Positions 21,912-32,591 of a stretch of DNA of 64,000 bases are shown here, one piece after another. The notes below the pieces were generated by a model. It was not told the DNA's origin. It was given only the letters and a program-made list of their open reading frames with translations, and did no database searches. The position numbers and the translations under genes were made by a program. This DNA comes from Toxorhynchites rutilus septentrionalis (lineage: Eukaryota > Arthropoda > Insecta > Diptera > Culicidae), in assembly GCF_029784135.1 (NCBI RefSeq), contig NC_073745.1, positions 41,930,420 to 41,994,419 on the forward strand, read 5' to 3'. Position 1 is the stretch's first letter, and each line of letters starts with the position of its first letter.

Positions 21912-23120
21912 TGCCTTTTTTTTATCCAAAATATATATTTTTATTAAGGCTCCTATGGCGTCAGCCTAACGGGGCCGGGAGTTCAATATTTCGACAATGT
22001 TTGCTTACAACTATGTTAGGGGGTCTCCGTAGCCACATTCATTACGCGTTCGCTTAGTAAGCGATCGATTGTGAGTTCTAACTCAGGGCTTTCATTGGAC
22101 CATCTTTCTGGTTGTTACAGAATAACTACGTCCACGCAACAATCATCAGCGATAGAGATCGATCCACGGTCGGAATAAGATCGATTCATCCATACAACTA
22201 CTCTACTCTGCAAGACACGTCGGGCTGCTGTTCTATAAATAACTCAACAATGATCAATCAACCGTCTCCGCTGACCGGTCTAACTGGATAATGGAAGAAC
22301 AGAAGGAAAAACTCTTACGCCTAAATGGCTGCTGAGTAAATGTGTACCGTATGCAATGGTATAGAAGGGAATACTCTAACGCCGAAAAATGACAACCGTG
22401 TAATGTGATAATTTATAGATATGATAAAAATGTGACATGTACACGATTAAAATTCGGCTCTAAATACAACTACAACTAAAATGCTAATGAGCCTAAAATA
22501 AACGAAAGGGATTAAAAATTAAAAAAAAACTATTTTAGTAATATGTAACCGATTATTCGCGGTTGGCTCGTGGTTAGTATTACAAGTGTTCTCATAATTG
22601 GGATGTTGCAGTCTTCGATGCTCTGTACGTGTGCCCGACACGGGATACTTCCTATTGGGATGCAGCTGACCATTAATCAGCAACGCCCCCCTAGTATGTA
22701 TCCCATATCTAGCGTGGTGCGTCTTTCTCGACTCGAGGAACCCAGGATAGAATGGTCACTAACCAGCAGAATCATCAGCTCGTGTAGAGTTGCCATGAGC
22801 GGTGCAATCCTCAGCTGTTGGTGAATGATCAGTGGGCTGCACAACCTTCGGCCCGTGTATCTGTAAAAAGTATGTGTATGTATTGCCGCGACTAAGTAAA
22901 AGTTTATCGATCGGATAGGAGGGATATGATACAGGGATACAACAGAGGAAACATCATTAAACGTTGACATCGGCGTTTCTGAGGAACAGGTATAGATGGA
23001 GCAGAAGATCAGGATCACGGCTACCTAATATCCCGGACGGGGATATCCGATTGTCTGCCTTGTGTCCTCAATGCTCTAGAGAGCTGAGAGCGGGCAGCAT
23101 GGAACCGGGTACACGACGAA
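21912..23120 (-). mobile_element. LINE 3' end 'R', copy 2 (longest), split by a SINE
   Basis: The A-rich 3' end is at 21912-21960. The sequence resumes at 22530 and continues to about 23120, further upstream than in the other copies. It is interrupted by the SINE at 22020-22529. Confidence 0.6.
22020..22529 (+). mobile_element. SINE-2, tRNA-like head and A-rich tail
   Basis: It starts ggggtctccgtagccacatt and has gtgagttctaactcagg, a degraded B box, about 50 bp downstream. The tail is gattaaaaattaaaaaaaaa. The near-duplications CTATGTTAG and CTATTTTAG flank it. Fragments occur at 1458-1560, 13083-13205 and 49890-50110. Confidence 0.7.
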
Positions 23121-23904
23121 TGAACTCGAATGAAATAAATGTTGTAGTGTGTGGTTATTGGATTTCTTTTGACATTTCTATTGGATTCCAATTTACAAAC
23201 AATTTGAATCCATCCGCATGATCCAGGTATTTCCACCAGAGTTCATCATTATAATTGTAAATCATTATCCCGAAATAGACACGACTTTCGTTCAATATTT
23301 ATACACACAAAAAAGTGTTACTCTATTACATGGAATACATTTTTGATACAGTTAAGAAAGTTAATTTTCCTTCATAAACCGGTTTTGACGTAGGACTACG
23401 TCTAACCGGAAGATATAGGGGGTGAAATGGAAATCCAGGCACTGAACAAGTAGGAAAAAATGCAAGATTTGGAACGCTTATAACTCGAGCATTTCTCAAT
23501 AGATCGCAAAGGTTTTTGCATCAATTGATAGGAAATATATCTACGCATCTATCATAACGAATAACATTTCATTTTTCTTGAGATAAATAATTGAATAATT
23601 GTGAAATATCAAGCATTGTCAAATAGCACTATGTGCCCATTTTTGATTGGTCCATTTTGTGCTACTCAAATCGTACCGACCAAAACGGGCAGCCAGAGCA
23701 GAAGCGAAATAGAATGAAGCACGATTGGAAAGGAAAAAGAAAAAAATGAACGAAACATTGGTCGCAGTCTCACACATGCGTAATTCTCGAGCCAGCCAGT
23801 CAGCTTAAAAATCCCCGCTCCGCTGCCGTAACGATCATTCTCGTTCAAACCGTACACCACATCGGTTCGCATCACAACACATCAACAAACCAACCCAAGC
23901 AGCC

Positions 23905-24120
23905 ATGTCTGGACATGGCAAAGGAGGAAAAGTGAAGGGAAAGGCAAAATCCCACTCGAACCGTGTTGATCTGGAGTTCCCCGCAAGGGTAGCTAGGCCG
24001 AGCGCGTTAGTACCAGTGCACCAGTCCACCTAGCCGGCGTTATATAGTTTCGGCCGCCGAAGTGATCGAGTTGGCTGGTAAAGCTGCTCGCGACGATAAG
24101 AAAAACCGCATTCAGAACAG
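23905..24120 (+). pseudogene. Histone H2A pseudogene 1 (family A copy 2)
   Basis: The ATG at 23905 opens [20 protein letters not shown], almost the N-terminal tail of histone H2A (SGRGKGGK...). After LEFP a frameshift leads to a stop at about 24033. H2A-like sequence resumes in another frame with [17 protein letters not shown], matching the alpha-3/docking-side segment (LELAGNAARDNKKTRI). The histone-fold middle is shortened. The upstream 100 bases hold a plausible histone 5' untranslated region. Intact H2A is about 124-130 aa, so this is a broken partial copy. Confidence 0.88.
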
Positions 24121-24334
24121 AACACATCAAGACAACAGCAGGCAGTTGCAGCGAGTGGCGAGTGGCAAACGCAATCGCAAAACGGCATCAGGTAGCAGAA
24201 GAAAAAAGTTTGTTCTTTATACAAACTGCTTTGGTGGCAAATCCAGAACAAGGCGGCATCGAGGGCGTTCGAAATGGTTTTTTTCAAAACCACGAGTACT
24301 AAGTTTTCTAAATTGGAACCAATCCATAAAACAA

Positions 24335-24350
24335 GGCGCTTTTCAGGGCC
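24335..24350 (+). promoter_or_regulatory. Histone-type 3' stem-loop downstream of H2A pseudogene 1
   Basis: GGCGCTTTTCAGGGCC followed by ATTAAA. This is the consensus GGCYCTTTTCAGRGCC with one mismatch. In histone mRNAs this hairpin is bound by SLBP and sets 3'-end cleavage. Confidence 0.7.
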
Positions 24351-24570
24351 ATTAAACCTTCCAAAAAAGAGTTTAGGAGATACAGTTCAATGCTTTCTAA
24401 AACATTATCCAAAATAATAATAAAACACAAATTGATTTTTTCATAATTTGTTTGCCAGGATCTGATGAGTATGTGAATTTGGCAGTTGTTCTGAGCTTAT
24501 TGATAGTTGGGGACTTTCCTGATTATTCAATTTTCACCAATTCTTAAATTGTTTCCAGATTGAAAGTACA

Positions 24571-24789
24571 GTAATTTACAATTAGTTCGACATTTAGCTA
24601 ATTGGACGGACATGTAATGCGACTTATTTAGTTGGACATTTTTGTAAATAAAAAAGATCCAAATTATGACCCCAAATTGAAAGTCGACACTGTACCACTG
24701 TCATCGTAAATATTCAATTACAGGTTGAAATCGCCTCCAATGCGACACTGAGTGGCGCTTCGGCACGTCGCATTCAATGTAATTTACTG
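24571..24789. mobile_element. Small TA-flanked MITE inside family A
   Basis: It begins CAGTAATTTACA and ends with the inverse TGTAATTTACTG, with TA on both sides. Length is about 219 bp. Counterparts in the other family A copies show that it inserted before these copies spread. Confidence 0.65.
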
Positions 24790-24946
24790 TAAAATATGTC
24801 ACAAACTGGATGGGAAGAAATTTTCCAACTGTGAAAGCTGTGGCGAGTGGCAAATGCAATCGCTAAACAGAAAGGTTTAGCCGAACAAGATGGGGATATC
24901 GAGTGATAACAAAACAATAAACTCTTTGGATTGAAGATAATTATGT

Positions 24947-24962
24947 GATCCTGAAAAGGACC
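24947..24962 (-). promoter_or_regulatory. Histone-type 3' stem-loop on the opposite strand
   Basis: The minus strand reads GGTCCTTTTCAGGATC, a stem-loop of the histone type with a G-T pair. Its orientation implies that a second, divergently transcribed histone gene end was captured. Confidence 0.6.
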
Positions 24963-25122
24963 CTTTTTAGCCTGCATGTGAATCCAACGAGCGAACAAAT
25001 CGTAATGAATGTATTTTTTTGCCATCGCTCCCTTTTAACGCTCATTCGTTCGTCTCGTTGGACTCGCCTCTCTGGCTGAGTCTGCCGATTTGTCTCTATC
25101 CTGTGAGTGTGTACCGCTTGAG

Positions 25123-25129
25123 TATAAAA
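25123..25129 (+). promoter_or_regulatory. TATA box upstream of H2A pseudogene 2
   Basis: TATAAAA lies about 75 bases before the H2A-like start at 25199, a normal distance for histone genes. It is kept in the inverted copy (changed to tgTTATA at 38677). Confidence 0.5.
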
Positions 25130-25198
25130 CACGCGGACCCCAAAAAAATATCTTATTTTCTTTCAAACCGTAAACCCGTGTGGTTGTACGGCATCGGC

Positions 25199-25440
25199 AT
25201 CGTGGACGTAACAAAGGAGGACAAGTTAAGGGAAAGGCAAAGTCTCACTCGAACCGTGCAGGTCTCCAGTTCCCTGTTGGTCGCATTCACTGATTGCTCC
25301 GCAAGGGTAACTAGGCCGAACGGATTGGTGCCGGAGCACCAGTATACCTAACAGCGATTATAGAGTTTCGGCCGTCGGAGTGCTCGAGTTGGCTTGCAAA
25401 GCTGCTCACGACAATCAGAAAACCCGCATCAAGAACAGAG
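25199..25440 (+). pseudogene. Histone H2A pseudogene 2 (family A copy 2)
   Basis: The frame with small corrections reads [20 protein letters not shown] then PVGRIH, a stop, LLRKGN, a stop, AERIGAGAPVYL. This follows the H2A order tail, [32 protein letters not shown]. The start codon is lost (ATCG in place of ATGTC) and there are in-frame stops, so no product is possible. It is closer to H2A in the fold region than pseudogene 1. Confidence 0.87.
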
Positions 25441-25669
25441 CAGCTTCGGTTCGGCGCTCATCAAGGCAACAATTAGTTTCAGTGAGTGGCAAAGTGTTTC
25501 TCCGGCACGTCGCATTAAATGTAATTTACTGAACAATATGTCACAAGCTGGATGGGAAGAAATTTTCCAACTATGAAAGCTGTGGCGAGTGGCAAACGCA
25601 ATAGCTAAACAGGAAGGTTTAACCGAACAAGATGGGAATATCGAGTGATAACAAAAACACAACACCAAA

Positions 25670-25685
25670 GGTTCTTTTCAGAACC
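25670..25685 (+). promoter_or_regulatory. Histone-type 3' stem-loop, perfect stem
   Basis: CAAAGGTTCTTTTCAGAACC followed by ATCA. The six-base stem is perfectly paired. The change from the usual GGCTCT/AGAGCC to GGTTCT/AGAACC is compensatory. Confidence 0.8.
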
Positions 25686-26086
25686 ATCAACATATTCATA
25701 AAGAGTAAACAGTAAACTAATCCATTTTTCAGGTAGATAGGTAGGTATTCACGTATTCAAAATAAAACAATATATTTAAAATATATATTTAACAAAAGCT
25801 GTCCCCTTTGTATAGTCCTACGTCACTCCGGTTATGTCCCCGACATTACCCACCCGTCTTTTTATTTGGGTGTTTTAACTAGAGGTGGGCGATCCGCTCG
25901 CGAACTGATCTAAAGAGCTGGTTCTTTAAAGTGAGTGAGCGAACTACCACTCTTTTATAAAGAGCGGTAACTCACCGCTCACTTCAGGAAAAAAAACTGA
26001 TACATGAATTTGTTGATTAGGCTGAGCGCGAGCGAGAGCTATGTAAAAGATCTTAGCATTACCGCGCGCCAGCCAAGCCACGCGAA

Positions 26087-26862
26087 TAGTGATCCCCGAT
26101 AATCGTTCGATTAATCGAATACTTCCTACAGAAATCGATTATAAATCGAACGAATACTGCGCAACCAATAATCGAAGCGAACGAATAATTTACGTCGATT
26201 AATCGATACAAACCCAGAGAAAAAAAACGTTATCTTTGACGCTCCCCTAAACTGGTAAATGAAGCCCAATGCCGTCAACGCGAATTGAGCTTTGTTTACA
26301 AGTTTAGGTAAGAGTAAGAGATAATACAGTAGAACCTCGATTTTCCGCGAGCGGATGATCCGCGACTACGAGTTCCTTAGTAAATCTATAAACCTTCCCG
26401 AAATTTGTCAGTGAGTGGTAGACTCATGCTCTTTTGTTTTGGTCGTGGCTTTCACATTATCTGATCACTGATGTACACGACCATACAGATGGATAGTTCA
26501 ATATTTTCTGTATTGATAAAACATGGTTTTCATGCTAAAAATATCTTTTTCCAATGCTTGCACCTCACGTTTAGCCCTTTATTGCGTTATCCGCGATTTT
26601 CGTTATACGCGGTGATCTAGCCCGACTATTCCGCGGATAATCGGGGTTCTACTGTAATTGATTTTCAGGCAGAATGAACACTTTTTTGATTCCAGAATGC
26701 TTTCTCGCAAATGAGAAAATCAGTCTAACAAATTATTTCTCTCAGTGTGACGATTAATCGATTAATCGATTATTTGAGGCGAATAATCGTATCGAATAAC
26801 AAACTGATGAAAAGTATTCGATTAGCTGATGAACGATTAATTTCAAAAATCGGGGATCACTA
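26087..26862. mobile_element. hAT-type MITE nested in the hAT transposon
   Basis: The ends are TAGTGATCCCCGAT and its inverse, with target duplications CACGCGAA (26079-26086) and CACGCGAG (26863-26870). The arms are rich in attaatcga repeats. Confidence 0.88.
26327..26654. mobile_element. pogo/Tigger-type MITE nested in the hAT MITE
   Basis: The inverted ends CAGTAGAACCTCGATTTTCC and its near-inverse (CAGTAGAACCCCGATTATCC) are flanked by TA on both sides. Length is 328 bp. A fragment of the same family is at 50826-50934. Confidence 0.9.
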
Positions 26863-27347
26863 CACGCGAGCTACTGAACTAGAACCCCTGATCCCTGAAT
26901 GGGAGCTGGGCGTTGGAAGTTGGCATACGAACGACCAAGATAGAGCTGATCGAGAGCGAGAGCGAAAGCGCTTGCAAGCGCATGCCACGTGCTGTTTGCT
27001 GTATGTATTCCATCCACTAATCTGAGTACTGACTACTGACCGTGGCAGCGAGCGAAAATTGAGCGAACGAGAGTTGTTCTGAGCGGTATTGAGAGCGGGA
27101 CGGTTTTGCCCACAAACACAAACAACCGAAATCATTTATTATTGCTCGGATTATGCTTTTCTGTCAACAATGAAATTGCAAAATCATTTAATCTCCTAGT
27201 TTGGTGGTACGTATCCACGCTTGAGTTTGCTCTGCTGTTTTTTCAGTAAAATTAAATTGGATATTCCGTTTATCTGAATGGTAAGCTTAAATAGAAAAAC
27301 GGAGCACGATTCATTAGTAATCATCTTTATTCTTTTTTTTAGCCAAA

Positions 27348-29240
27348 ATGTTACCGCAAGGAAGAACGCAGAGTGATATTTGGTACCATTTTTCCAAGGA
27401 AGACGGTAAAGGTTTATGTCGGTACTGCAAAGCCCGTGTCGCTATGTCTGCGGGATCTGTAAGCAACTTAAAGAGGCACCTTAAAACGAAGCACCCCATG
27501 ATTCCTCTGAAAAGAGTAGATGGTGCATCGAAAGAGCAGACGGAGCCACGTTCTGAACCCGCAGCAGAAACTGTTGAAACTTCAGGTGATGTACAAACTC
27601 AACCTCTTCCCAGCAATCAAGACCGAAAATCTGCAACGACATCCGACACTAGTACCTCTGGGTCAAACTTTACGCGGTTCATCCCGCAGTCTTCGATGAC
27701 ACAATTCGTCGAGATCGTTAAACCGATATCACCTCACAAACGCCGGCTTATTGACATCCAGCTATTAAAAATGATTTGTAAGGAATTCCATCCTTTTTCA
27801 ATTGTTGAGGATGAGGAATTCAAGAAGTTTATACATCTTCTTAATCCGTCCTACACACTTCCAAGCAGCAAAACTTTGTCTAATGGGCTTATGCTTGCTA
27901 CTTATAATGAGTTGGTAGCAAAAGTAAAATCAGAGGTGCTGGAAGCTCCGGCTGTCTGTGTAACTTGTGACGGTTGGACCAGCATGACCAACACTGGTTT
28001 TTATGCACTCACTGCACATTTTATTGATAAAAATGGTACGTTAAAATCATACCTGCTGGAGTGCTCAGAGTTCACGCCAAGGCATACCGGTGAGAATATA
28101 GCGAAGTGGGTGAGTGATGTGCTTCGTATGTTTGGGATTGAAAGTAAAACGATTGTAATTGTTACTGATAACGCTTCCAATATGAAGTCAGCAGCAAAAA
28201 TATTGAACATGAGACAGCTGGGCTGCTTTGCACATTCCTTGAGCTTAGTTGTGCAGAGCGCGATTAAAAACTCCATACAACAAGTTGTCGATAAGTGCAA
28301 GACTATAATTAAATTTTTCAAAAAAAGTAGCCATGCTGCCTCAAAACTGACCGAAATGCAGGAAAAGCTTGGTAAACCGACTCTAAGACTAAAGCAGGAT
28401 GTTCCAACGAGGTGGAACTCTACATTTTATATGTTAGAGCGAATGATGGTGAATAAAGAGTCTGTAATTTCAACATTGGCCTTACTGGATCCGAAACGCT
28501 GTACGCTGAAGACTGGGAAATCATCGAGTCAAGCATGGACATTCTTCGTACTTTCAATGAAGTAACTGTTGAAATATCTGCTGAAAAATCCGTCACCTTG
28601 TCCAAAAGTGCAGTACTTGCACGAATGATGATTGATCAAACTAAACTGAAACAGAAATCATCCGATTCGCTTCCACCAATTGTCAAAAAGCTGGTTGATG
28701 AGTTACATAGTGGTCTTGTAAAACGATTTGGAGATAGAGAATCGAATGATCTTATCGCTGAAGCTATTTTTCTAGACCCAAGATTTAAAAAACAAGGTTT
28801 TTCTGACCAGGCGATGTTCAACGAAACATACCAAGCTCTTTTGCAAAAGATGCAACAAAATTGTACTGCAACGTGTGAGGAACAACAACCTGAGCTCCAG
28901 CCTTCTGCTGCTAAGTCAGTTATTTGGGAGCAGTTCGACGAAACCATCAGCAAAGTACAAACAACACAAGATCCAAGGACTGCCTGCATCATGGAACTGG
29001 ACAAATACCAACCAACCGTATTTATCCAGACATGGAGACCCGCTTGCCTGGTGGAATTCAAGGAAACATGTCTACCCAAATCTATATCGGATTATGCTTA
29101 CCAGGCTATGCATCATTGCTACGTCTGTTCCATGTGAGCGAATCTTCTCGAAGACGGGACAGCTCATTAGTGAGCGGCGAAGTGCACTATCTCCCAAGAA
29201 TGTTGCGAAGATCATGTTTTTAAATGTAAATCTAACTTAA
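27348..29240 (+). pseudogene. BED-finger hAT transposase, two frameshifts
   Basis: This enzyme would move the element by cut-and-paste with 8 bp target duplications. The ATG at 27348 follows a strong acceptor-like tctttttttttag, so an intron in the leader is likely. Domains: BED zinc finger (W12, C24, C27, H44, H49), then CVTCDGWTSMTN, VTDNASNMKSA (catalytic-Asp region), CFAHSLSLVV, PTRWNSTFYMLERM, and the C-terminal hAT dimerisation region CERIFSKTGQLISERRSALS. The frame shifts once near 28490-28545 and again near 29075-29110. Corrected length is about 620-630 aa, normal for the family. The closest general type is ZBED/Ac-like hAT. It is recently dead or carries sequencing errors. Confidence 0.93.
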
Positions 29241-29467
29241 AATATATTCAAAACATACTTTTCAACCATTTATTAATAAATTGAACATTTTAACAGTAAT
29301 ACCAATAAATTTCTTAAGCTTTTTACTAAATTGATCGAATTCTCTAAGAAAAATCAAACGAAATGAAAAGCGAGTGAGCTGTTGAAAAGAGCTAGTTCAC
29401 CTTAGTGAGCGGAACCGCTCTGATCCGCTCACTAAAAAGAACCATTTTGCCCACCTCTAGTTTTAAC

Positions 29468-29761
29468 ATCTAGAAATCCGTTACAATTTCCGCTGCACAC
29501 CAACAGAACGCGAAGCTAAATGCCATCGACGCGAATAATTTCAGTCGCAATCAATGTACACTGAGGATGTGTCCTCGCTAAGTTGATTGCAGTGCCATCT
29601 TACTATCAACATGTTAAATAACAAATAATAACGCTCGAGGACACAAACGCCTTATCAATGAATACTCATATATTTTGATTCACGAACAGGAGTATTCTAA
29701 TCTACGGCCGCGTTTACAAATGTAATAATATTGAAACCTTGGATAAGTTCTCGCTATTTTT
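29468..29761. other. Nothing recognised
   Basis: Short spacer between the hAT element and a LINE end. Confidence 0.4.
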
Positions 29762-30055
29762 TTTCCAAAATATATATTTTTATTAAGGCTCATATGGCGT
29801 CAGCCTGGCAGGCCGGGAATTCAATATTTCGACAATGTTTGCCTTACAACTATGTTAGTAATATGTAACCGATTACTCGCGGTTGGCTCGAAGTTAGTAT
29901 TACAAGTGTTCTCATAATTGAGATGTTGTAGTCTGCAATGCTCTGTACGTGTGCCCGACACAGGATACTGCCTATTGGGATGCAGCTGACCATTAATCAG
30001 CAACGCCCCCCTAGTCTGTACCCCGTATCTAGCGTGGTGCGTCTTTCTCGACTCG
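29762..30055 (-). mobile_element. LINE 3' end 'R', copy 3
   Basis: Poly-T then ccaaaatatatatttttatt, matching copies 1, 2 and 4; the 5' end is truncated near 30050. Confidence 0.65.
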
Positions 30056-30306
30056 TTAATTCGTCTCGACTCGTCTATTCATCGTGAAAGTTAGTATTTT
30101 ATTTATTTTTTTGGAATTTAATAGAATAAATATCAGGAAAATATTTATACATTTAAAAATGAATAATGATGATCTAATAAACAACTTATATGCTTTATTT
30201 AAACAATTACTCAATAAATCATATGAATGGAAAAAACAGTGTTCAGCACGACTTGATTCTGATTTCGATTCAAATTGGTCGATGAATGTCATCGGAGTGT
30301 CTCGAA

Positions 30307-30480
30307 ACAAGTGGATGGTGTGCGAGACATGACCGCATTTTTGACGTAGTACTACACAATCATTTCATACAATTCTCTTGTTTATCGATTCAGATATTAT
30401 TTTAGAATGAAACGAAATATTAACTTTTCATCACAATTGTTTTACGCAGTTGTAGTAATTCGTTGTAGTGAGCGCATATT
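30307..30480 (-). mobile_element. Family D element, right end
   Basis: A weak hairpin (30312-30333), GACCGCATTTTTGACGTAGT and ACTAC give the same end layout as 43465-43506. The interior is interrupted by the mariner at 30486. The other end was not located. Confidence 0.5.
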
Positions 30481-30485
30481 CACTA

Positions 30486-31525
30486 CATGGGCTGAAAAGT
30501 CCCGGGATTTTAACGAAAACAATCGTTTTATGAACAAAATTGTATTTATTCCACAACATAGTTTCCTTCGAGGACAATACACTTTGTATAGCGAGTTTCC
30601 AACATTTCGTTTCCCTTTCTGTAGTACGAAACATCTAAGCCTTTGAAATATGCTTCAGTTTCTGCGATGACTTCCTCATTCGATGTGAATCTCTTCACTT
30701 TTTTTTCTCGCCTTATTTTCTTTATTTCGTCATTCAGTTTGTCCAATAACGCAGCATAATACTCTCCGGTAGTTGTGTTTCCCTTCTATGCCATGCGCAT
30801 CCAAAAAAACGGAGGCTAAAAACTTTCCGGCAGACCGTTGGTTTGGCCGCTTAAGCCGGCTTTCGTGGCTTGTCAGTCACTCTGCACTGCAGACTGTCTA
30901 TTGGACTCAAGAGTGTGTCACAAAACGTCGAAAGAAGTCCACTCGATTACGCTTCTACAACGCCAAACCGGCCGTTGAGTCATCAACTGGCCGCTGTTTT
31001 TGGTCGATGGTCGCGTGGATAGCTTTTTCATGTCCAAGATTTCGTGCAAAATGTATCCCACTCGTTCTTTTGAAATGCCTACGGCCTCATTTAACTCGCG
31101 TAACTTCACTTTTCGATCGTTCAAAACGAGTCGATGCACTTGTTTTACGATTTCTGGATTCATAGCCTCTTTTGCCTTTCCAGAGCGAGGTACATCTGCA
31201 GAGCTTGTACGGCCCATTTGAAACCGATAAACTGTTGTTCTCGAAGGAGCAGAAGTGGGATAACATTTCGTCAACCTCTGCATTGATTGTTCAGGAGTTT
31301 TTCCCATCAAAAAACAATGTTTGATCAAAATACGATAATCCTCTTATTCCATTTTCTATACGAATACTCAGGTAGTAGCACTTAAACAACTGTAGTTTGT
31401 GAACAAATAATCGGAATGTCATGAAACTTCGGACATAAGCTAGTGACAGATGAACCTCTCGAAATGAATCTTGTTCATATTTAGTTGCGCCATCTGTTAA
31501 AAAATCCCGGGACTTTCAGCCCACG
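30486..31525 (-). mobile_element. Mariner (DD34D, rosa/vertumnana-like), internally deleted
   Basis: Inverted ends CATGGGCTGAAAAGTCCCGG and CGTGGGCTGAAAGTCCCGGG with TA at 30484-30485 and 31526-31527. At 1040 bp it is about 250-300 bp shorter than complete mariners. Confidence 0.9.
30546..31328 (-). pseudogene. Mariner transposase, central part deleted
   Basis: The N-terminal ORF (31328-30918) has two helix-turn-helix units (TPEQSMQRLTKCYPTSAPSR; LRELNEAVGISKERVGYILH). The C-terminal ORF (30746-30546) has RFTSNEEVIAETEAYFKGLD and ends KCIVLEGNYV, the usual mariner tail. The catalytic Asp residues between them are absent or shifted. It is inactive. Confidence 0.87.
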
Positions 31526-31737
31526 TAGCCCAACGGGTATAAGGGTCTGGCTTAGAGACACGGATGGAAAGATGTTGATATGAATATTTGTAACCGTTTA
31601 GAAATCCGTTAATTTCACCCAATCAATATTCCAAATGGTGGAAAAACCGTTTGAACTGAATTGAATTTCAAACGCATTGTAAGAGTTGAGTTTTCTATTT
31701 TAATAGTTAACTGTTGAAAAAAACAGCATTCTTGACC

Positions 31738-31990
31738 AATTGTTCCTTCCTTCCTTCTTTGAATTGAACGGGCTTTAACTGAAAAATAATTTGCCTCTAA
31801 CTCTGATAAATGCCCTTGTGGAAAATTCTATATCAAACTCCTTCTTCACCTGTATTGAGAAAGACAATTCATTCTCCCTCGACACTCGTCGGCAGCTATG
31901 GTGCTTCGGTGCCCATAAAATGATGTGACTTGAAAATTGTGCCTTGCTGCTACGTTAGCTGTTCATTCTGGTAGGTACAGCACATGTTCG
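31738..31990 (+). repeat. Direct repeat, copy 1 (pair with 34226-34500)
   Basis: ccttccttcnttctttgaattgaa through gacactcgtcggcagctatg to tcattctggtaggtacagca matches 34226-34500 throughout with scattered changes. The cactcgncggca phrase also appears near 40600. The element type is unknown. Confidence 0.65.
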
Positions 31991-32302
31991 ACCAATTAGA
32001 ACAAGGATGCTTCACATTTTTCAATTATTCAAAAGTTTGCTTCACCGAAATAATTAATTCAATGTAAGCTTGGCTCGGAGATCCCCAATTGCGACGAGTT
32101 ACCTAGAGATTTTTAGATTACTTCACACTCTTCTAAATTATTAGTTTTCATCTAGACATATTGGCACCTCGGTAAAACCTCATTGGCTACGATATCGCCA
32201 GATCATAGACAGAGTCAGTGACCTTAAATTTACCCACCAAACGATTGGTGGATGTTACCACCATTTCTATAGTGTTTTTTTTAATTACTTCAACGCTGTC
32301 AT

Positions 32303-32580
32303 TAAAGCGACTTAGAAAGACGCACCACGCTAGATATGAGGTACAGACTAGGGGGGCGTTGCTGATTAATGGTCAGCTGCACACGTACAGAGCATTGGAG
32401 ACAGCAACATCCCAATTACGAAAACACTTGTAATACTAACCTCGAGCCAACCGCGAGTAATCGGTTACATACTACTAACATAGATAATAAGAAAAATTGT
32501 ATTGAACTCCCGGCCCCGTGAGGCTAACGCCATATGAGCCTTTATAAAAATATATATTTTGGATAAAAAAAAAAAAAAAA
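32303..32580 (+). mobile_element. LINE 3' end 'R', copy 4
   Basis: Flanked by the 11 bp duplication AACGCTGTCAT (32292-32302, 32581-32591). It ends in atatattttggataaaaaaa. Confidence 0.8.
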
Positions 32581-32591
32581 AACGCTGTCAT

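Larger units (their letters stand above)
23393..25863 (+). mobile_element. Family A element, copy 2 (long, carries histone H2A sequences)
   Basis: Left end TTTTGACGTAGGACTACGTC; right end TAGTCCTACGTCA, then a hairpin (GGTTATGTC / GACATTACC, 25830-25850), CACCCGTC and a T run. The cargo in order is: H2A pseudogene 1, histone stem-loop, a small TA-flanked MITE, an opposite-strand histone stem-loop, a TATA box, H2A pseudogene 2 and a third stem-loop. A nearly identical inverted copy lies at 37931-40411. Confidence 0.85.
25880..29459 (+). mobile_element. hAT transposon, nearly complete, 3.58 kb
   Basis: The ends are TAGAGGTGGGCGA and TTTGCCCACCTCTA (inverted), with a perfect 8 bp duplication GTTTTAAC at 25872-25879 and 29460-29467. 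Subterminal repeats of gatccgctc/gagcgg type are present at both ends, as in Ac-like hAT elements. It carries one BED-finger transposase gene and two nested MITEs in its 5' non-coding part. Confidence 0.95.

Noticed and set aside
23905..25440. Functional histone H2A genes
   Set aside because: Both copies have frameshifts, stops or a lost start codon and lack parts of the histone fold.
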